Assembly: GCA_037349315.1 (NCBI GenBank)
Contig: JBAIAC010000004.1
Coordinates: forward strand, 42,225,001 to 42,289,000
Origin: Chelydra serpentina
Taxonomy: Eukaryota > Chordata > Testudines > Chelydridae
Direction of reading: 5' to 3'
Length of the DNA: 64,000 nucleotides
Numbering within the stretch: position 1 is the stretch's first letter; every line of letters begins with the position of its first letter. The translations under genes and the position numbers were made by a program. Shown here piece after piece: positions 34,780-48,500 of this stretch. Under the pieces are notes generated by a model that saw only the letters and a program-made list of their open reading frames with translations, had not been told where the DNA came from and searched no databases.

Positions 34780-34903
34780 TAGGGTGACCAGATGTCCTGA
34801 TTTTATAGGGACGGTTCCAATTTGGGGGGCTTTTTCTTATATAGCTGCCTATTACCCCCCACCCCCTGTCCCGGTTTTTTACACTTGCTCTTTGGTCACC
34901 CTA
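34780..34903. mobile_element. hAT miniature element, TAGGGTGACCAGA family
   Basis: 124 bp, ends TAGGGTGACCAGATG and TTTGGTCACCCTA, with a perfect 8-bp duplication TTTAAAAC (34772-34779, 34904-34911). Confidence 0.95.
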
Positions 34904-35527
34904 TTTAAAACACTTACCTTTTTATTTCAAATGTGTAAGGCCAAATCCATCCCTGGTGCAACTCCATTTATTTCTATAGTTACTCCACAGGTGGATTGGC
35001 CCCATAGGGATGATACTGTCAATGCAAAACACACATAATTTGTGATTGGAGAGAACCAGTAGTCAGTGTCAGGCATGCCCTGCCTCATTTTGCTATTCAC
35101 TATACATTTCTAGTTATTACATGTGCCTGAATTTAATGATCTTTGCCTTTGGACAAATTTTCATTATTTACACCGTCTTCAGCCACTGTTCCACATTCCA
35201 ATAACAATCTGGTATAAAATGATCACCTTCATAAACTCAAGTATTTCTTTTTGCAGTTTCAGTGTATGGATTATTTGACCCCTCCCCATACTTGCTTAAA
35301 TGGTGTAACTGATCTTAAGTCCATTTTAAGTACATTAAAAGCATACTGAGATCACCTTTCAGTCTCATGTTTGCCAAGCAGAATATAATTAGGACGGAAT
35401 CACATATTTACAAACAAACATGCATCTTACTCACTTAAATATTTAAATTGCAGTAGTGTCTCAGCCATCCTTGACCCCGTTATGTAAGATGCCATGCAAA
35501 TATATTGTTGTCCCTCTGCTAACTAGT

Positions 35528-35740
35528 CAGGGGGAGGAATAGCTCAGTGGTTTGAGCATTGGCCTGCTAAACCCAGGGTTGTGAGTTCAATCCTTGAGGG
35601 GGCCATTTAGGGATCTGGGGCAAAAATCTGTCAGGGGACAGTACTTGGTCCTGCTAGTGAAGGTAGGGGACTGGACTCTATGACCTTTCAAGGTCATTCT
35701 AGGAGATTGGCATATCTCCATTTATTTATTTTTTAAACTA
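35528..35740 (+). repeat. tRNA-headed SINE, full-length
   Basis: Box A TAGCTCAGTGG at 35540-35550 and box B GGTTGTGAGTTCAATCC at about 35577-35593, then a body with GGGGCAAAAATCTG and a tail with CTATGACCTTTCAAGGTC, ending in an AT-rich stretch. RNA polymerase III-type retroposon, not a functional tRNA gene. Confidence 0.9.
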
Positions 35741-36448
35741 ATAACAGATGTTGGATCATGCACATTAGTTTCCCATTCGAGAAAAAAAATCAGTGATGCA
35801 GACTAATCAGTGATGTGGGGTATTTCCTAGGGGTAGTTTGCTTTATTTACACTAATAGTGCTTGTTAGAGAAACGGAGAATGAGTCTGGAATCACTAGTG
35901 GAGTGATGGCAGGAGGAAGTCTTGGAATAAGATAATAGGTCTGATATCTAGAGAGGGGCTAAATTGTGGAAGGCTTTGTAAATAAGGACAAGAAGTTTGT
36001 GTTTCATGCATTAGAAGAGGGGGAACTTATTGAGGGATTTAAAGTGGGAGTGACAGACTAGAAGGTGATTTTAAGGATCAGCATTTTGGATGGATTTGAG
36101 GGGGTAAGTACATCACGTATATGAAACAGCAAAGATACCAGAAATTGACTGGAAATCTAGTTTTACCACGTTATAATAGTGTAGTATATCAGTGACTGCT
36201 GTTCAAACTTTCACTCACACTCTCTCTGATGGAAATATTGGTTAAGTGCCTATAATGTTCTGCAGGTTTGGCATCATATGATGACTCTTAAAAACTTGCC
36301 TTGGATAATTAGATAAGATAATTACATCATTGTTTGCAATATCCCTTATTCTTGTCTCTACATACCATAGGGAATACCTAGAATGTTGCAATTACTGAGG
36401 TAACATTAGTTATATAAACCTCTCTCTGAGGTGATTACAAGTTTCTAA

Positions 36449-36748
36449 GGGCTTGTCTTCACTACCCGCCGGATCGGCGTGGAGCAATCGATCTATCAGG
36501 GATCGATTTTTCGCGTCTCGTTTAGACGCAATTAGTCGATCCCCGAAAGTGCTCCCTGTCGGCTCCGGAAATCCACCTCATCGAAAGGCGGAAGCGGAGT
36601 CGACGTGGGAGCGGCAGCGATCGACTCGCCGCTGTCCTCACGGCTAGGTAAATCGATTACGATACGCCGACTTCAGCTACGTTATTCATGTAGCTGAAGC
36701 TGCGTATCGTAGATCGACCCCCCCCCCGCCCCCAGTGTAGCCCTGGGC
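36449..36748. mobile_element. Harbinger miniature element with hairpin core
   Basis: 300 bp between TAA repeats (36446-36448, 36749-36751). The left end is GGGCTTGTCTTCACTACC and the right end is the complement of CCCAGGGCTACACTGG. Contains a near-perfect hairpin CTTCAGCTACGTTA/CATGTAGCTGAAG within a longer ATACG/CGTAT palindrome. Confidence 0.82.
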
Positions 36749-36751
36749 TAA

Positions 36752-39700
36752 GAGTGACTGCTGTATTTTGTATCTCATAGACCTGTTTGTGTTACATACT
36801 CAGTCATCAGTTTATGCTAAAACCCAGTTCTGACTTTTGTGGTTTCATTGGGTCAAAGTACTGCCCTTGGATCCATGTATACAAGTTCTGAATTCAATGG
36901 GAGTTTTGTGAGTATATCTGAGTACAGAAATTAGTTTGCTTTTATTGAGAGTAATGAGTGTCTGTACTTTCTCCTTAACTTGGCTATTCCTTTTTTTTTT
37001 TTTAAATAGGCTGATTCAGAACCATATATGCAGTACCCCAAGTGCAGCTATACCAAGGTCCACTATAAAGATACCAGCCAAATTTATGGGGATTGCCCTA
37101 ATGTAAGGAAGAAGAACAAGGCCCACTATTCTTCCTTTAGATATGAAACATTACTCTATTTTTCTAGTACAATATTTCTAGGAAAGAAAAGTGTATAGAT
37201 TTCCAACAGCTAAGACAAGCCCAAATTTCGGTAAGTTAATTCTTCACAGAATATAAATGTCTGTTTCACTATTCCACAAATACAAAATGTCACCCATATT
37301 TATAACCAAGACAGGCTTCTTTAAAGCAGAAATAGTGGCTTGTTTTCCAGTTTTTCCTTTCTTGAGAAGATGAATGTTATTTGTTACTAGAGATTGTGCA
37401 AAAAGATGGAAATAAGAAAAATTGAATAGCACTTTTATAGGTACTTCTGAGAAGCTGCACTATACTCTATTATTTTCAGACTAATAATTTGACCCCAGCT
37501 GAGTTGAGTAACAAAGGATGTAATTCAATCAGTGGTTGTGCTGGCATTATAAACTGTGGGAGACCAAGTCCAAAAGAACTCCAAGAATAAATTCCAGATT
37601 GGTATATGCACAGTGGTATTATTAATTACTTGATAATGATCATCACAAATATCCATAGCAACAAAAAATTTAACTTGTTTTAGAAGTTTAAATCTGATTT
37701 AAAAGAGGTTTAAAGTGCATGTGACAAAGAATTAGAAGGATTATTTGAAGTGAAATACAGGTGGAAAAGGATTATGAAAAAATGTGACACAGGAAAACCA
37801 ATATTAAGATCTTTCATGGTGAAGGAGCAAGATGAACTAGAAAGTGAAATGTAAGCTTTTAGTGGGTATTGATATTTTTTCAAATATCACAGCACATCAA
37901 TGACTGCTTGATTAAATAAGAGCTGTCAGCAGCTCTTATCTAATCAAGATTGTCATCTTCCATAGTCTCAGGGTGGGAAAATTTGAAGGAGAATTGTTCC
38001 GTTAACTTCTGTTTGAAAGGACACTCCCAATGGAAGAGGAGGAACCCCGATGCTCATCCAGTGATATTTTGTGATTCTTCTTTTAAAATTCCAGTTTTAA
38101 AATAAGAATGAGAGAGAGTGAGACTGGGATCTTTATTAATACTCAGGGAAACCATGGCAAAAAATTATTTGCTATACTGCCCACAGCTGGGGGAAGATGG
38201 TGGGGCGTGGGATAAGTGCAATATTCGGAGTGTTTTTTTTTAAAAATCATCCTACATTAATGGGCATCCCAATGCAATTTTGAATAGGTGGAAGTATTAG
38301 AATAACTGATTCTCTTTCATTAAACTATAGAGTGTTTCTTGAGGTTTACAGTATTTACCTAATGTTGCCATTTGTACCTGTCTTTTGCATCCCAGACAGA
38401 CTAAGGCTCTGATCCTGCAAACAATTACCCTCATGAGAACCTTTACAAGTCCCACTGGGGATATTAGGCTGAGTCATGCTCTCAGGGAAATTAACAGCAA
38501 CTCCTCTACTGCAGTCAAGGGGAGCAGTATCAAGCCCTTGATTTGGATAGTTTAAAAGTTCAAACCCACATGCACTGCAAATTAATTTTTTGTTTTATGT
38601 ATAAATTAGATTTCAAATGTACTAAGGCTGTTTCTATTTGTGTACGTTTCTAACAGGCATAATAATATACCAAAAGGAATTCTCAAAATTCAATAGCTCT
38701 GTCATCTTGGCATTTAAATCTCCCATTCCAGTACATGAATCATACTGTTAAGGAAAGGGCTGCTTGGTTTAAACTGATTAATGTTCTTAATTTGACAGAG
38801 GCAAGTGAGAGTCATCACCAATACAAGACTCTTCATATAGCTACTTTATAATTGTTCACTAAAAGCCAGGTTCTGATGCTCTTACTCACATTAATACTTA
38901 AGCGAGTAAAGGTGTAGTTCGATGAGCTGGAATTTACATCTGTGCTAGCTCTGATCGCATTCTAAAAATAGAAGTGCAACTGCAGCAGGAAGAACTAGCC
39001 ACCCTCAGTAAATCCTGTCCAAGATCACTGGTACAAACTCTGGGTGGCTAGCCCCTCCCACTGCTCATGGCTTCATTTCTACTTGAGTATTCTAGCTCCA
39101 TCAGGGCTAGCGCGGGTATATCCCCCTGGAGCTGGAGTTTACACTTCCAGCTCTAGTGTAGACATATCCGCACTGACTGCAATAGGACTACGTGTGGAGT
39201 ACAGAACTGATCAACGTGAGAAAGTGTGTCAGAATTTGGTTCCAAACCAGTGCTGAAATACAACTTATAAATAACTGAAATAGACTTCAGTTTTATCATT
39301 TAAAATGTTCTTTTGAATTTGCGTTGAGAGATCATTTCACTGAGTTCGCTGCACTCCATTTGGCACATAGATCTAATTTAGGGTGGACACAATAGCAGGA
39401 TGGAATGACGCCATCAATGAAAAAAAGACCCCTATGGTTTACCAGGTTACCATTGTCCCCTCTCGGTGTTGGTCTTACTCACCCACCTACACCATTGCAG
39501 CTGCACACAAGTTAACGAGGGACTCGGCCTTTCAGTCTGTTCAAATGCTATTTATGTCCCCATTGAGTCTCACTGTGATGCTATTATTGTGTTCCCATCC
39601 TCAAGAGGCATTATTAAGACAGCATGACATGAAGAGATGCTTCATACTACAGAAGAGTAGTTTTCAATAAATAGCTCATTGTGTCCAAACATAAAGACAA

Positions 39701-41125
39701 CTTCCTGTTTCCAATTAGGAAGGCTGCATTCTACCTTTATCTTGTGACTCACAAAAGTTTAAGGGAAAAAAGAAAGAGGGGAAGACTGTGGAGATGTAAA
39801 ATAAAGAGTGGGAAGGAACAGAGATTCAGCAGTGATGTGTGTCACACAAGTTCGGTCCCATGCACATTTACTCTATGTTCTTGTAAAGTTATTAGAAATA
39901 GATTTTCTGTTAAGTGAAAAGTACATTAAGATGAGGGAAACACATGTTGAGAGGAAAAGGTACTGACTATAAGAGACAGCTAGAGTGGGCTCTTCGTTAG
40001 CACTCGATTATAGCCATTTAGATTCTATTTTTTTCCTGTTCTGCTCTTTTCAGGTTCATATACCACCCCCATTACCCAGGTATCAGATTGCCTCATTGCC
40101 ATATTTATTTATTATCCCTATTCTTAATATTTATATTTAAAATACCTATTCATATCTCTTTATAACCCCCTCCCACCAAATAACTATCAAACTGCAACCT
40201 TACCATCCCGTCATCACATCTCTCAACCGACCCCCACCAAACATGCCTGGGGAAACAAATCGGTCTTGCAGTACGCTCAGGAGGACCAAAAATGTGGGCT
40301 CTTATAGAGCAAGCAGCTCATGATGAATTCCGGAGCTGAAGCCCCCTCACAGAGGTTTCCTTGCTCATTCAGTAAGTGACATTTTAGTGTCATAACAACA
40401 ACAAGGGATAGATGCACTCCCTGAATCAAAGGCACTGATTTAAGGCTCAATCATGTTATTTGCACATCATCCATAGCAAGGGGCAGCGTTTCATCTGTGA
40501 GGCACAATGCGTCCCACTGCTTCCTGTTGTGCTGTAGGTAGAGGAGTAAGGGGTGGACAGAGTAATTTGTAACACCCTCCACCTCCACCCTCAACATGTA
40601 GCATGCCCTTCATCCTGATGGCTGGTGCTTACGAGGAGGCAAAGGAGCCAGAGTTCTACCTTATCCCCTTCCCAGGTATAAAAATCTACTACAAATCTAG
40701 CTGCTGAAGAAGTGCCTTGTAATGAAGCAGACAATACACTTGATTAGAAATTATTTTAAAAAAAATCTCTGCAAAGTTCCACTAGTTCATAATATCTACA
40801 ATGTTTATCACAATTAAAGAATAGAAAAAACTGAAGCAACAGGTCTCAATAGCATGACTGAGCCAGTATGATGCAAGAGAAATACCCAACAGGCTTAACA
40901 GAGCTGTTATCTTGGTTGCTATGCCAATAAGCTCTGGACAATTACAGGTTTGTATAGTGCATAGGAAAGTCACAGCAATCCGAGTCTGAACCATGTTAGA
41001 AAAGGGAAAAAAACAACTCCACAAGAATTCTATGGCTCCAGTCTATTTTCCTGTGTTTTTAGGACCTCTGAGTGTTTTAAATTAGCATGAGGACTTTTAT
41101 TTGTTTAGTCTCTTTTTACAATTAT
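36752..41125. other. Upstream flank, nothing recognised
   Basis: 4.4 kb of AT-rich DNA with short open frames lacking any domain. A Harbinger-end relic (AGCTCTAGTGTAGACATATCC, about 39150) is the only TE trace noticed. Confidence 0.45.
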
Positions 41126-41468
41126 ATATGGTGAACCTCAAAGTTACGAACTGATCAGTTAACCACACTCCTTATTTGGAACCGGAAGTATGCAATCAGG
41201 AAGCAGCAGAGACCCCCCCCCCCCAAAAAAAAAGAAAAAAAAAAAGCAAATATAGTAGAGTAGGGTGTTCAACATAAACTACTGAAAAAAATAAAGGGAA
41301 AGCAGCATTCTTCTTCTGCATAGTAAAGTTTCAAAGCTCTATTAAGTCAATGTTCAGTTGTAAACTTTTGAAAGAACAACCATAACGTTTTGTTCAGAGT
41401 TACAAACATTTCAGTTACGAACAACCTCCATTCCCGAGGTGTTCATAACTCTGAGGTTCTTCTGTATT
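41126..41468. mobile_element. Mariner/pogo-like miniature element
   Basis: Diverged inverted ends: GTGAACCTCAAAGTTACGAAC at left, the complement of AGAACCTCAGAGTTATGAAC at right, next to TA-rich flanks. The interior is AT-rich with a C-run/A-run tract at 41211-41245. TA duplication is plausible but not unambiguous. Confidence 0.6.
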
Positions 41469-41876
41469 GCCTTTATTATTTCATAGTGTAAGCGGAAATT
41501 AACATCTGTGGGCCTGTTTACTGTGCCAAAAGATTCAGCTATGATCTCTCATGTTCCCATCTATATTCCAATTTAAAAAAAAAAATCTTCCTCTTGCTAA
41601 TTCTACCTCTGGTTTGCCGTATATCCGTCACATCTTTGATTTTTTTTTAAGTTTATTTTCCTTTTAGTTGCAAGTAAACTGTCTGATCACAAAATCTTGT
41701 AATGGGAAAGTTATAGAAACAATACATTAAAATAGGGGTACAACAATGAAAAGCTCCAGCAATTTTCATAGGTTACGAAAATGTCAACATAATTTTGGGA
41801 TAATTTCCCATTTAATGATGATACATGTGCTAAGAACGCAATGTGGCGGACATCTTTAACTATGGGTGTTATGATT

Positions 41877-42307
41877 AAGGCTATGATTTTGGCACCGAGG
41901 CCATAGTGTTTGGCATGGAGGCCATAATAATCGTGAATTTGAATAAAATACACGATGAGCCCTCTCTGCAGTGGTGCCTCCTGTGCTGGGGATAGGGAGG
42001 GTCCCGGCCTGCCTCCACTTGCACCAGAGACAAGGGGGCCAAGGCGTCATTTCCCCCTTCACATTTTAAACCAGGGGATTGTCAGTTGGGAGGGTAAGGT
42101 AAGGAGGCCCTTGGGGAGAAGGCAGGGACTCCAAGAGGATTGGGTTGGTGGTATTGAGGGCTCTCGAGGGGGATTGGGCTGGTCATGGGGTTCTCCCTCT
42201 AGGGCTCTGGGAGGATCATCTGGTGACCTTTCTGTGACATATTGCTTTTTCCCCTGCACCTCTGCCATGAAATTTACTAAAAATTTCCATGCCAAAATCG
42301 TAGCCTT
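41877..42307. mobile_element. Terminal-inverted-repeat element, AAGGCTATGATTTTGG ends
   Basis: 431 bp. Left AAGGCTATGATTTTGGCA and right TGCCAAAATCGTAGCCTT match with one difference. TAA/TTA flanks suggest a Harbinger-type relationship, which is not certain. Non-coding. Confidence 0.7.
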
Positions 42308-42770
42308 AGTAGTTTTACTGTTATTACAAGCCTTTATTTGGTATCCATCACAGTGCTATCTCATCTTGCTTAATAACCATCTTCTTCTTTAATAATACTA
42401 AAATCAATGGCAAAATTTTCAAACTTGGATGATTAAAGTTCAGCATCCTTTCATATTTTGGCAGCTAAATAAATGGCTGGCTTCCTTTGCATCGGATCAC
42501 TGTATACATCATTTTAACTGACAAAAGTAAGTAATAAAAATCTCAGATTAATTGAAGCGACAAGTCACTCATTTCATGCAAGCTACGTACAGGGTTGATA
42601 TCAACTCCTGTTATACATAGGGTGCCCAATTCTTTCCTCAGACAGTCAACTCCCAGTGACTTCTATATGAAGGCTGAATTGGCACCAATATGACTAATAG
42701 CCCGAAAGCTACAAATTTAAAATTACTTCATTTCCCTCCAATAGCGGCCACTGTCTAATTAGTTAGGGTC

Positions 42771-43990
42771 ATAGAAGATTAGGGTTGGAAGAGACCTCAG
42801 GAGGTCATCTAGTCCAAACCCCCTGCTCAACACAAGACCAACCCCAACTAAATCATCCCAGCCAGGGCTTTGTCAAGCCGGGCCTTAAAAACCTCTAAGG
42901 ATGGAAATTCCACCACCTCCCTAGGTAACCCATTCCACCCTGCTAGTGAAATAGTTTTTCCTAATATCCAACCTAGACCCCGCCCTCCCCGCACTGCAAC
43001 TTGAGACCATTGCTCCTTGTTCTGTCATCTGCCACCACTGAGAACAGCCTAGCTCCATCCCCTTTGGACTCCCACTTCAGGTAGTTGAAGGCTGCTATCA
43101 ACTCCCTCCTCACTCTTCTCTTCTGCAGACTAAGGGCTGGTCTACACTAACCCCCCAATTCGAACTAAGATACGTAACTTCAGCTACGTGAATAACGTAG
43201 CTGAAGTCGAAGTATCTTAGTTCGAATGAAAAGGTACTTACCGCGGGTCCACACGCGGCACGCAGGCTCCCCCGTCGACTCCGCCTACTCCGTTCGCGGA
43301 GTAGAATTACTGGCGTCGACGGCGAGCACTTCCAGGTTCGATTTATCGTGTCTAGACAAGACGCGATAAATCGATCCCAGAAGATCGATTGCTTGCCGCC
43401 AAAGCAGCGGGTAAGTATAGACGTACCCTAAATAAGCCGAGTTCCCTCAGCCTCTTCTCATAAGTCACGTGCCCCAGCCTCCTAATCATTTTTGTTGGTC
43501 TCCGCTGGACTCTCTCCAATTTGTCCACATCCTTTTTGTATTGGAGGGGCCAAAACTGGATGCAGTACTCCAGATGTGGCCTCACCAGTGCCAAATAGAG
43601 GGGAATAATCACTTCCCTTGATCTGCTGGCAATGCTCCTACTAATGCAGCCCAATATGACATCAGCCTTTTTGGTAAAAAGGGGACACTGTTGACTCATA
43701 TCCAGCTTCTCATCCCCAGGTCCTTTTCTGCAGATCTGCTGCTTAGCTACTCGGCCCGTAGCAGCGCATGGGATCCTTCCATCCTAAGTGCAGGACTCTG
43801 CACTTGTCCTTGTTGAACCTCATCAGATTTCTTTTGGCCCAATCCTCCAATTTGTCTAGGTCACTCTGGACCCTATCCCTACCCTCCAGCGTATCTACCT
43901 CTCCCCTCAGCTTAGTGTCATCCGTGAACTTGCTGAGGGTCAAATTTATTCCACTAGTTGGGTTATTACTGTGTTGGACAGGCAACTCTG
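42771..43990 (-). mobile_element. CR1 LINE fragment, interrupted
   Basis: Minus-strand CR1 whose 3' end lies at 42771 (TAGAAGATTAGGGTTGGAAG in plus orientation). The 43985-43743 frame encodes part of the reverse transcriptase (SKFTDDTKL for the usual FADD-type box; [15 protein letters not shown]), and 43699-43430 encodes the thumb-like region ([25 protein letters not shown]). Sequence between the blocks is lost and a Harbinger miniature element sits at 43134-43428. Dead. Confidence 0.88.
43134..43428. mobile_element. Harbinger miniature element inside CR1
   Basis: 295 bp with TAA at 43131-43133 and 43429-43431. Left end GGGCTGGTCTACACTA, right the complement of GGGTACGTCTATACTTACC. Contains hairpins: GATACGTAACTTCAGCTACG, and ATTTATCGTGTC pairing with GACGCGATAAAT. 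Related to 36449-36748. Confidence 0.92.
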
Positions 43991-44059
43991 CAAATTTAGA
44001 TTTACAGAGTTTCCCTAGAATTATTCCATTGGGCTTGAGTTTGACCTCTTACTGAAGTA

Positions 44060-44647
44060 GCTAAGGGTTCCACTTCCTAAACTCACAGATCCCCTGAGCT
44101 CTGCAGATGGCCCATCTATCCAGAGGCCTTGTACTTCTGCACTACAGTTGGTCCCCTCTTGGACTAGTGGACCTGGTTTTCAAACTGTGCTGGGGACCAC
44201 TAGTATGCTAATGCTGACAGGGACAGCACTAATTTACCCACAAACATGAGTTTCTGAGGTCTTTGGTGCCCCCCCTAAAACCCCAGCCTGCCTCTGCACA
44301 GCTGCAGATCCTGACCACTGAAGAGCCCCCTTCAGAAAGGAGGGAAATGATGCCACAAATGTAATACTCTCAATGCCTCTGTGTCTCCCTGCCAAGCTCA
44401 ACCTTCCCCTCCCAGACAGCAAATAGGCCCTTTGATACAAAAAAAAAAAAAAAAAAAAAAGGCAAGGTCTATCTACAGTGTCCTTTTCTTAGTGTCCTTG
44501 GACTTCGAATGAACTCGGTTATTTCAGTTGCTGTCAAGAACGAACCAATTGGAAATAAAAGTAGAGGTCAAATGTTCAGAATTTCACCAATATTGAAAGC
44601 AATGCCAAAGTATTTAGAAAAAGGAAAATTCACATCTCAAACAGAGC
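44060..44647. other. Flank, nothing recognised
   Basis: Includes a run of about 23 A at 44438-44460. No gene. Confidence 0.4.
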
Positions 44648-44880
44648 AGATAGTGTTGTGGTTGAAGCACTGGGCTGGGACACGGGAGTTCTGCGTTCTG
44701 TTTCTGTGTGACCTTGAGCTCTCACTCTTTCTCTGTCTGAATTCCTCATCTGTAAAGAAGTAATAATACTTCCCTACTTTAAATGGGCATTGTGAGGACA
44801 AATCTATTAATGATTGTGAGGTGCTCAGATACCATAGTGATGAGTACCATACAAAAGCCTATATATGAATAAAAATTATC
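44648..44880 (+). repeat. CORE-SINE/MIR-like element
   Basis: Recognisable MIR order: TGTTGTGGTTGAAGCACTGG head, GTGTGACCTTGAGC core, CCTCATCTGTAAAGAAGTAA, then GGGCATTGTGAGGACAAAT and GTGAGGTGCTCAGATACC. Confidence 0.82.
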
Positions 44881-45465
44881 TAATGCCCTTGTCCACCTGT
44901 GACAAGAACCAAAGCAAGAATGCTAGTTTTCCAGAAAGAGTTCAGGCTAAGGTGGCTGTTGGAAGACCTTTCTGCCTGATTTATTTTGATGCTGGAGTTT
45001 CTGAACTTGACTAAATTTGTGTCTTGTATAATCACGGTATCATTCTGAACTATAAGATTGAAAGTTTCCTTACAACAGTAGTTAATTTACTTCAATAAGT
45101 CCTGTCTTTGCAGAAACATTCCAAATAACAAAATGGACAGTTCTATTTTTGTCAGTGACTTGATCCCTTTTAAAAGACCTTGTCAAACCTCAGGTCAAAA
45201 AATGTAACTGAAATAACTTCAGCACCGACCTCTCACCGTCCCTCTGAATTTGGCTGCCTGTCTGTTAAAAACTGAGGTAGAGGTTTGAGCCCCAATTCTA
45301 GAGCAAGTAACAAGGGAGGTAGTTTGTGACACTCCTAGCCTGGGGTTACTAATTGCTCTAACTTGTACCATGGGACTTGTGGCATCTAGGGAATAGCAAA
45401 GCATAGGAATGCTCCGGCCCCCAGCCTGCCATGACATCTCTTGAACACATTCTGTGCTCTGTGTG

Positions 45466-45581
45466 TAGGGTGACCAGACCGCAAGTGTGAAAAATCGGGA
45501 CGGGGGTAATAGGCACCTATATAAAACAAAGCCCCAAATATCGGGACTGCCCCTATAAAATCGGGACATCTGGTCACCCTA
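45466..45581. mobile_element. hAT miniature element, TAGGGTGACCAGA family
   Basis: 116 bp, ends TAGGGTGACCAGACC and CATCTGGTCACCCTA, with a perfect 8-bp duplication TCTGTGTG (45458-45465, 45582-45589). Confidence 0.95.
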
Positions 45582-45589
45582 TCTGTGTG

Positions 45590-48500
45590 TGGTGTTTCAC
45601 TCCACCACATGTTACACCATGGACCCCTAGATCCCATCTCTTTCCTCCACAGCCCATCCTCGTTCTCCCTGCTGTTCAGCCTGCCTTCCTAGCTCCCTGT
45701 GGTCTCTGTGAGGACAGTATGGTAAATAAGGGCAGGCTGGCAGGGCTGGAAAATGGATATGGCTGATGGGTATTAAAAATTCCATTGTCTAATCTTAGTG
45801 TAGCTTGAACAGGTTATTCTGAGTAAGGGGAATAATTCTCACTGTGTATTTAGTTTTTAAATGTCAGACGTGGCCTGTGCCTGAGATATTGGAATGTGTG
45901 TGTTTGGTGTGTGTACAGATAGTGGTTGTTTAGTGAGAGAAACCCAAAGAAATGCAAAATTATCAGGACAAAAGTTCAATCGGAGTATTTTAAAATATTG
46001 CCTCTGCAAAAGTGAGAAAATACTTTCATTTAAAAAGTACATGGAAAATACAATTCCATGAAGAGTTATTGTGCCAAATATTAAAATCAGTCATTAAACA
46101 GAGGGATTATAATCCTGCTTTATTTACAAATCCCAAAGGCCTCCATAATGCATATGCCCATATATGTACATACATTATTTCTATATACCTCAAATTATTG
46201 TTCATAAAAAATCACTCAGTAAACATACTGCTGGAATAAACTCTTCTTAAAGTGGTAAAAAAAAAAAATCTATACCTTATCTACACTAGGAAAAATACCC
46301 ATTGCTGACAATGGGACCAGCAATTGGTTCAGCCCAACCTTTAACAGCGTATTAAAATCAACTCACTTTAAATCTGTTTTAGCCATGGTTTCTGAAGCAG
46401 TGCAAAACATGCTTTTCTTGTTCTACACTTCCAATTATTAGACCATGGTTAGCACCTGTTCACCTGACCCACTGCTGACATCCACTGTCAGCAATGGGTA
46501 ATTATCCGAGCTAGACAAAACTTATGTGAAAGTTTTAATTCTGAACATCTTAAAGATCGGTAGGAAATAATCTTTTCACAAAGTACGGTGGAAGCACACT
46601 GCTTTTCCTGTGAAAGAGTAAAATATTGCAAACAGAAGAGTAAAAAAGTGCACCACTGTAACCAGCTCTCTCAGCTGACTGATATTATCCTAACAGAGCC
46701 AAATTAAGAAAATTATATTAATTTGTTTAGAAGCCTTTTGTAATTAAATGGGTCATTATTTAATTAATTAATTTATATATTTGGTATGCAGTGTTTTTTG
46801 TGGTCAGATCAACACTTTAAATCATTTATATTGCAGCCTAATACACTAACCCCATAACAGTCTATGCACAATGTTCTGTACTTTGAATTTTGAACACTTA
46901 ACAAAGAACAGTGCAAGAAAAATCCTAAATCTGTGCTTGTAAAAATAGTCACATTTGAGAATATTTTTAGGTGTAGATGTAAGCACGACTGGGAAAGTTT
47001 TGATTCTAAAAATAAAAAGCAAATTATTCTAGATTTAAATTGGTGTTAAGTGAAAGGAGAATCAAATCAAGAGTTTTCAGTGGGTTAAGTCTCACAGTAT
47101 TACACGTTTGCATTTTGTTAATATTAATAAAAATAGTAACAGTATGTAAGAACAAACTCATTTACACAAATAGGAAAATTATCTTCCCAGAGAGAATGAT
47201 GTCTAATTGCTACAATTTCCTGCCATGGAATCTAATGGTGCCTTCATTTTACAGTGAAAGTATTTGATAAATGCTTCTTTGTTATGGAGAGCCCACTCTG
47301 TTTATGTAAACTTCCACTTCTATTTCCATTTTCCTTTTAAAGGGCAACCTAGTCATTTTAACTTCCTACACATGAAAAATGCTAGTTGCTAGATTAGCTA
47401 ATTGTATTTTAGGTACACAGGTGCCTCTCGTTAATTTATGACTGTCTCCTACTCCACTTCTTTTTCTCGTTTACTTCCCTAAAACAGCCATTGCCCCTCC
47501 CTTACAGTCATGTCCATTTCAATTCTGACAGCCCAACAATGCTGCGGGCACTCTCCTCTGACAGACTTGAAGTGCAAGTCTGCATGCAAAATTATGTTGT
47601 TGTTTTCAGCTTCTAATTAGCAAGTAAATCCAGGACAAAAGTCAATTATTTCCTCCACACTTGCTTGATGATGGCAAGTGCCATTTACTAGTGAAGGGAG
47701 AGAACTCCTTTTATATACAACTCTCTTCAGTTATAAACAACACAGCAGTCTAGACCTGTTTCTCTGGACAAGTTATATAAATTCCAGAGAAGGAGGAAGG
47801 ATAAACATTCTAGTTTGCACATTTTGTGCCAAATCCTGGACTCATTAAAGTAAATCTGAATTTTGACATCAACTTCAATTGGGTTGAACTTCAGGGCTTG
47901 AACCACTGATTATTTACTTGTTTTCCTAAAATGTAAGCAGCTCATCTGTTTCCTAAGTGCTGTTTCATAATTTTGACCTTTTAAAATTTCTGCTGTGTTA
48001 ACTTATTCTTAAATGTGCACTAACGGGCTGAAGCCTGATCTTACTGGAGTCCATAGCAAAACTCCCACTGACTTCCAGTCGACCAGGATAGGACTCTGTG
48101 CATAGAAGGCCTACTCCAATTCCCACTGAAACAAATAACAGGACTCCCACTGAGCTTGATCAGGCCCAGAGAGTCCACAACTGGCACAACCATATTACTG
48201 AAAACACTTTTCCAGAACTGACCTTGAAAAAATGTTTCAGGACTTGGGAACTGCTGGCATGGATAGTTCCTAATGAACCAGTCCCCTAAGCTCCGATTTA
48301 AGTGTCTACTGAGTCAGCTTTAGCCATCTATGCGCAAAAGACTTCACAGTTGGACAATATATAGATGCAATAACATGTAATCTACAGATATTCTATTTAG
48401 ATAAATTAATCTGATCATCACAACCATAAAAACACTTTTCTATAGTGGTGGAAGTCACACTGAAGCGAAAGACAGTAAAGAGTGAAAACATTCGTCTCAG

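Noticed and set aside
35540..35600. tRNA gene
   Set aside because: Boxes A and B are present but the body and tail identify a SINE; no plausible anticodon arm with a normal 3' end.
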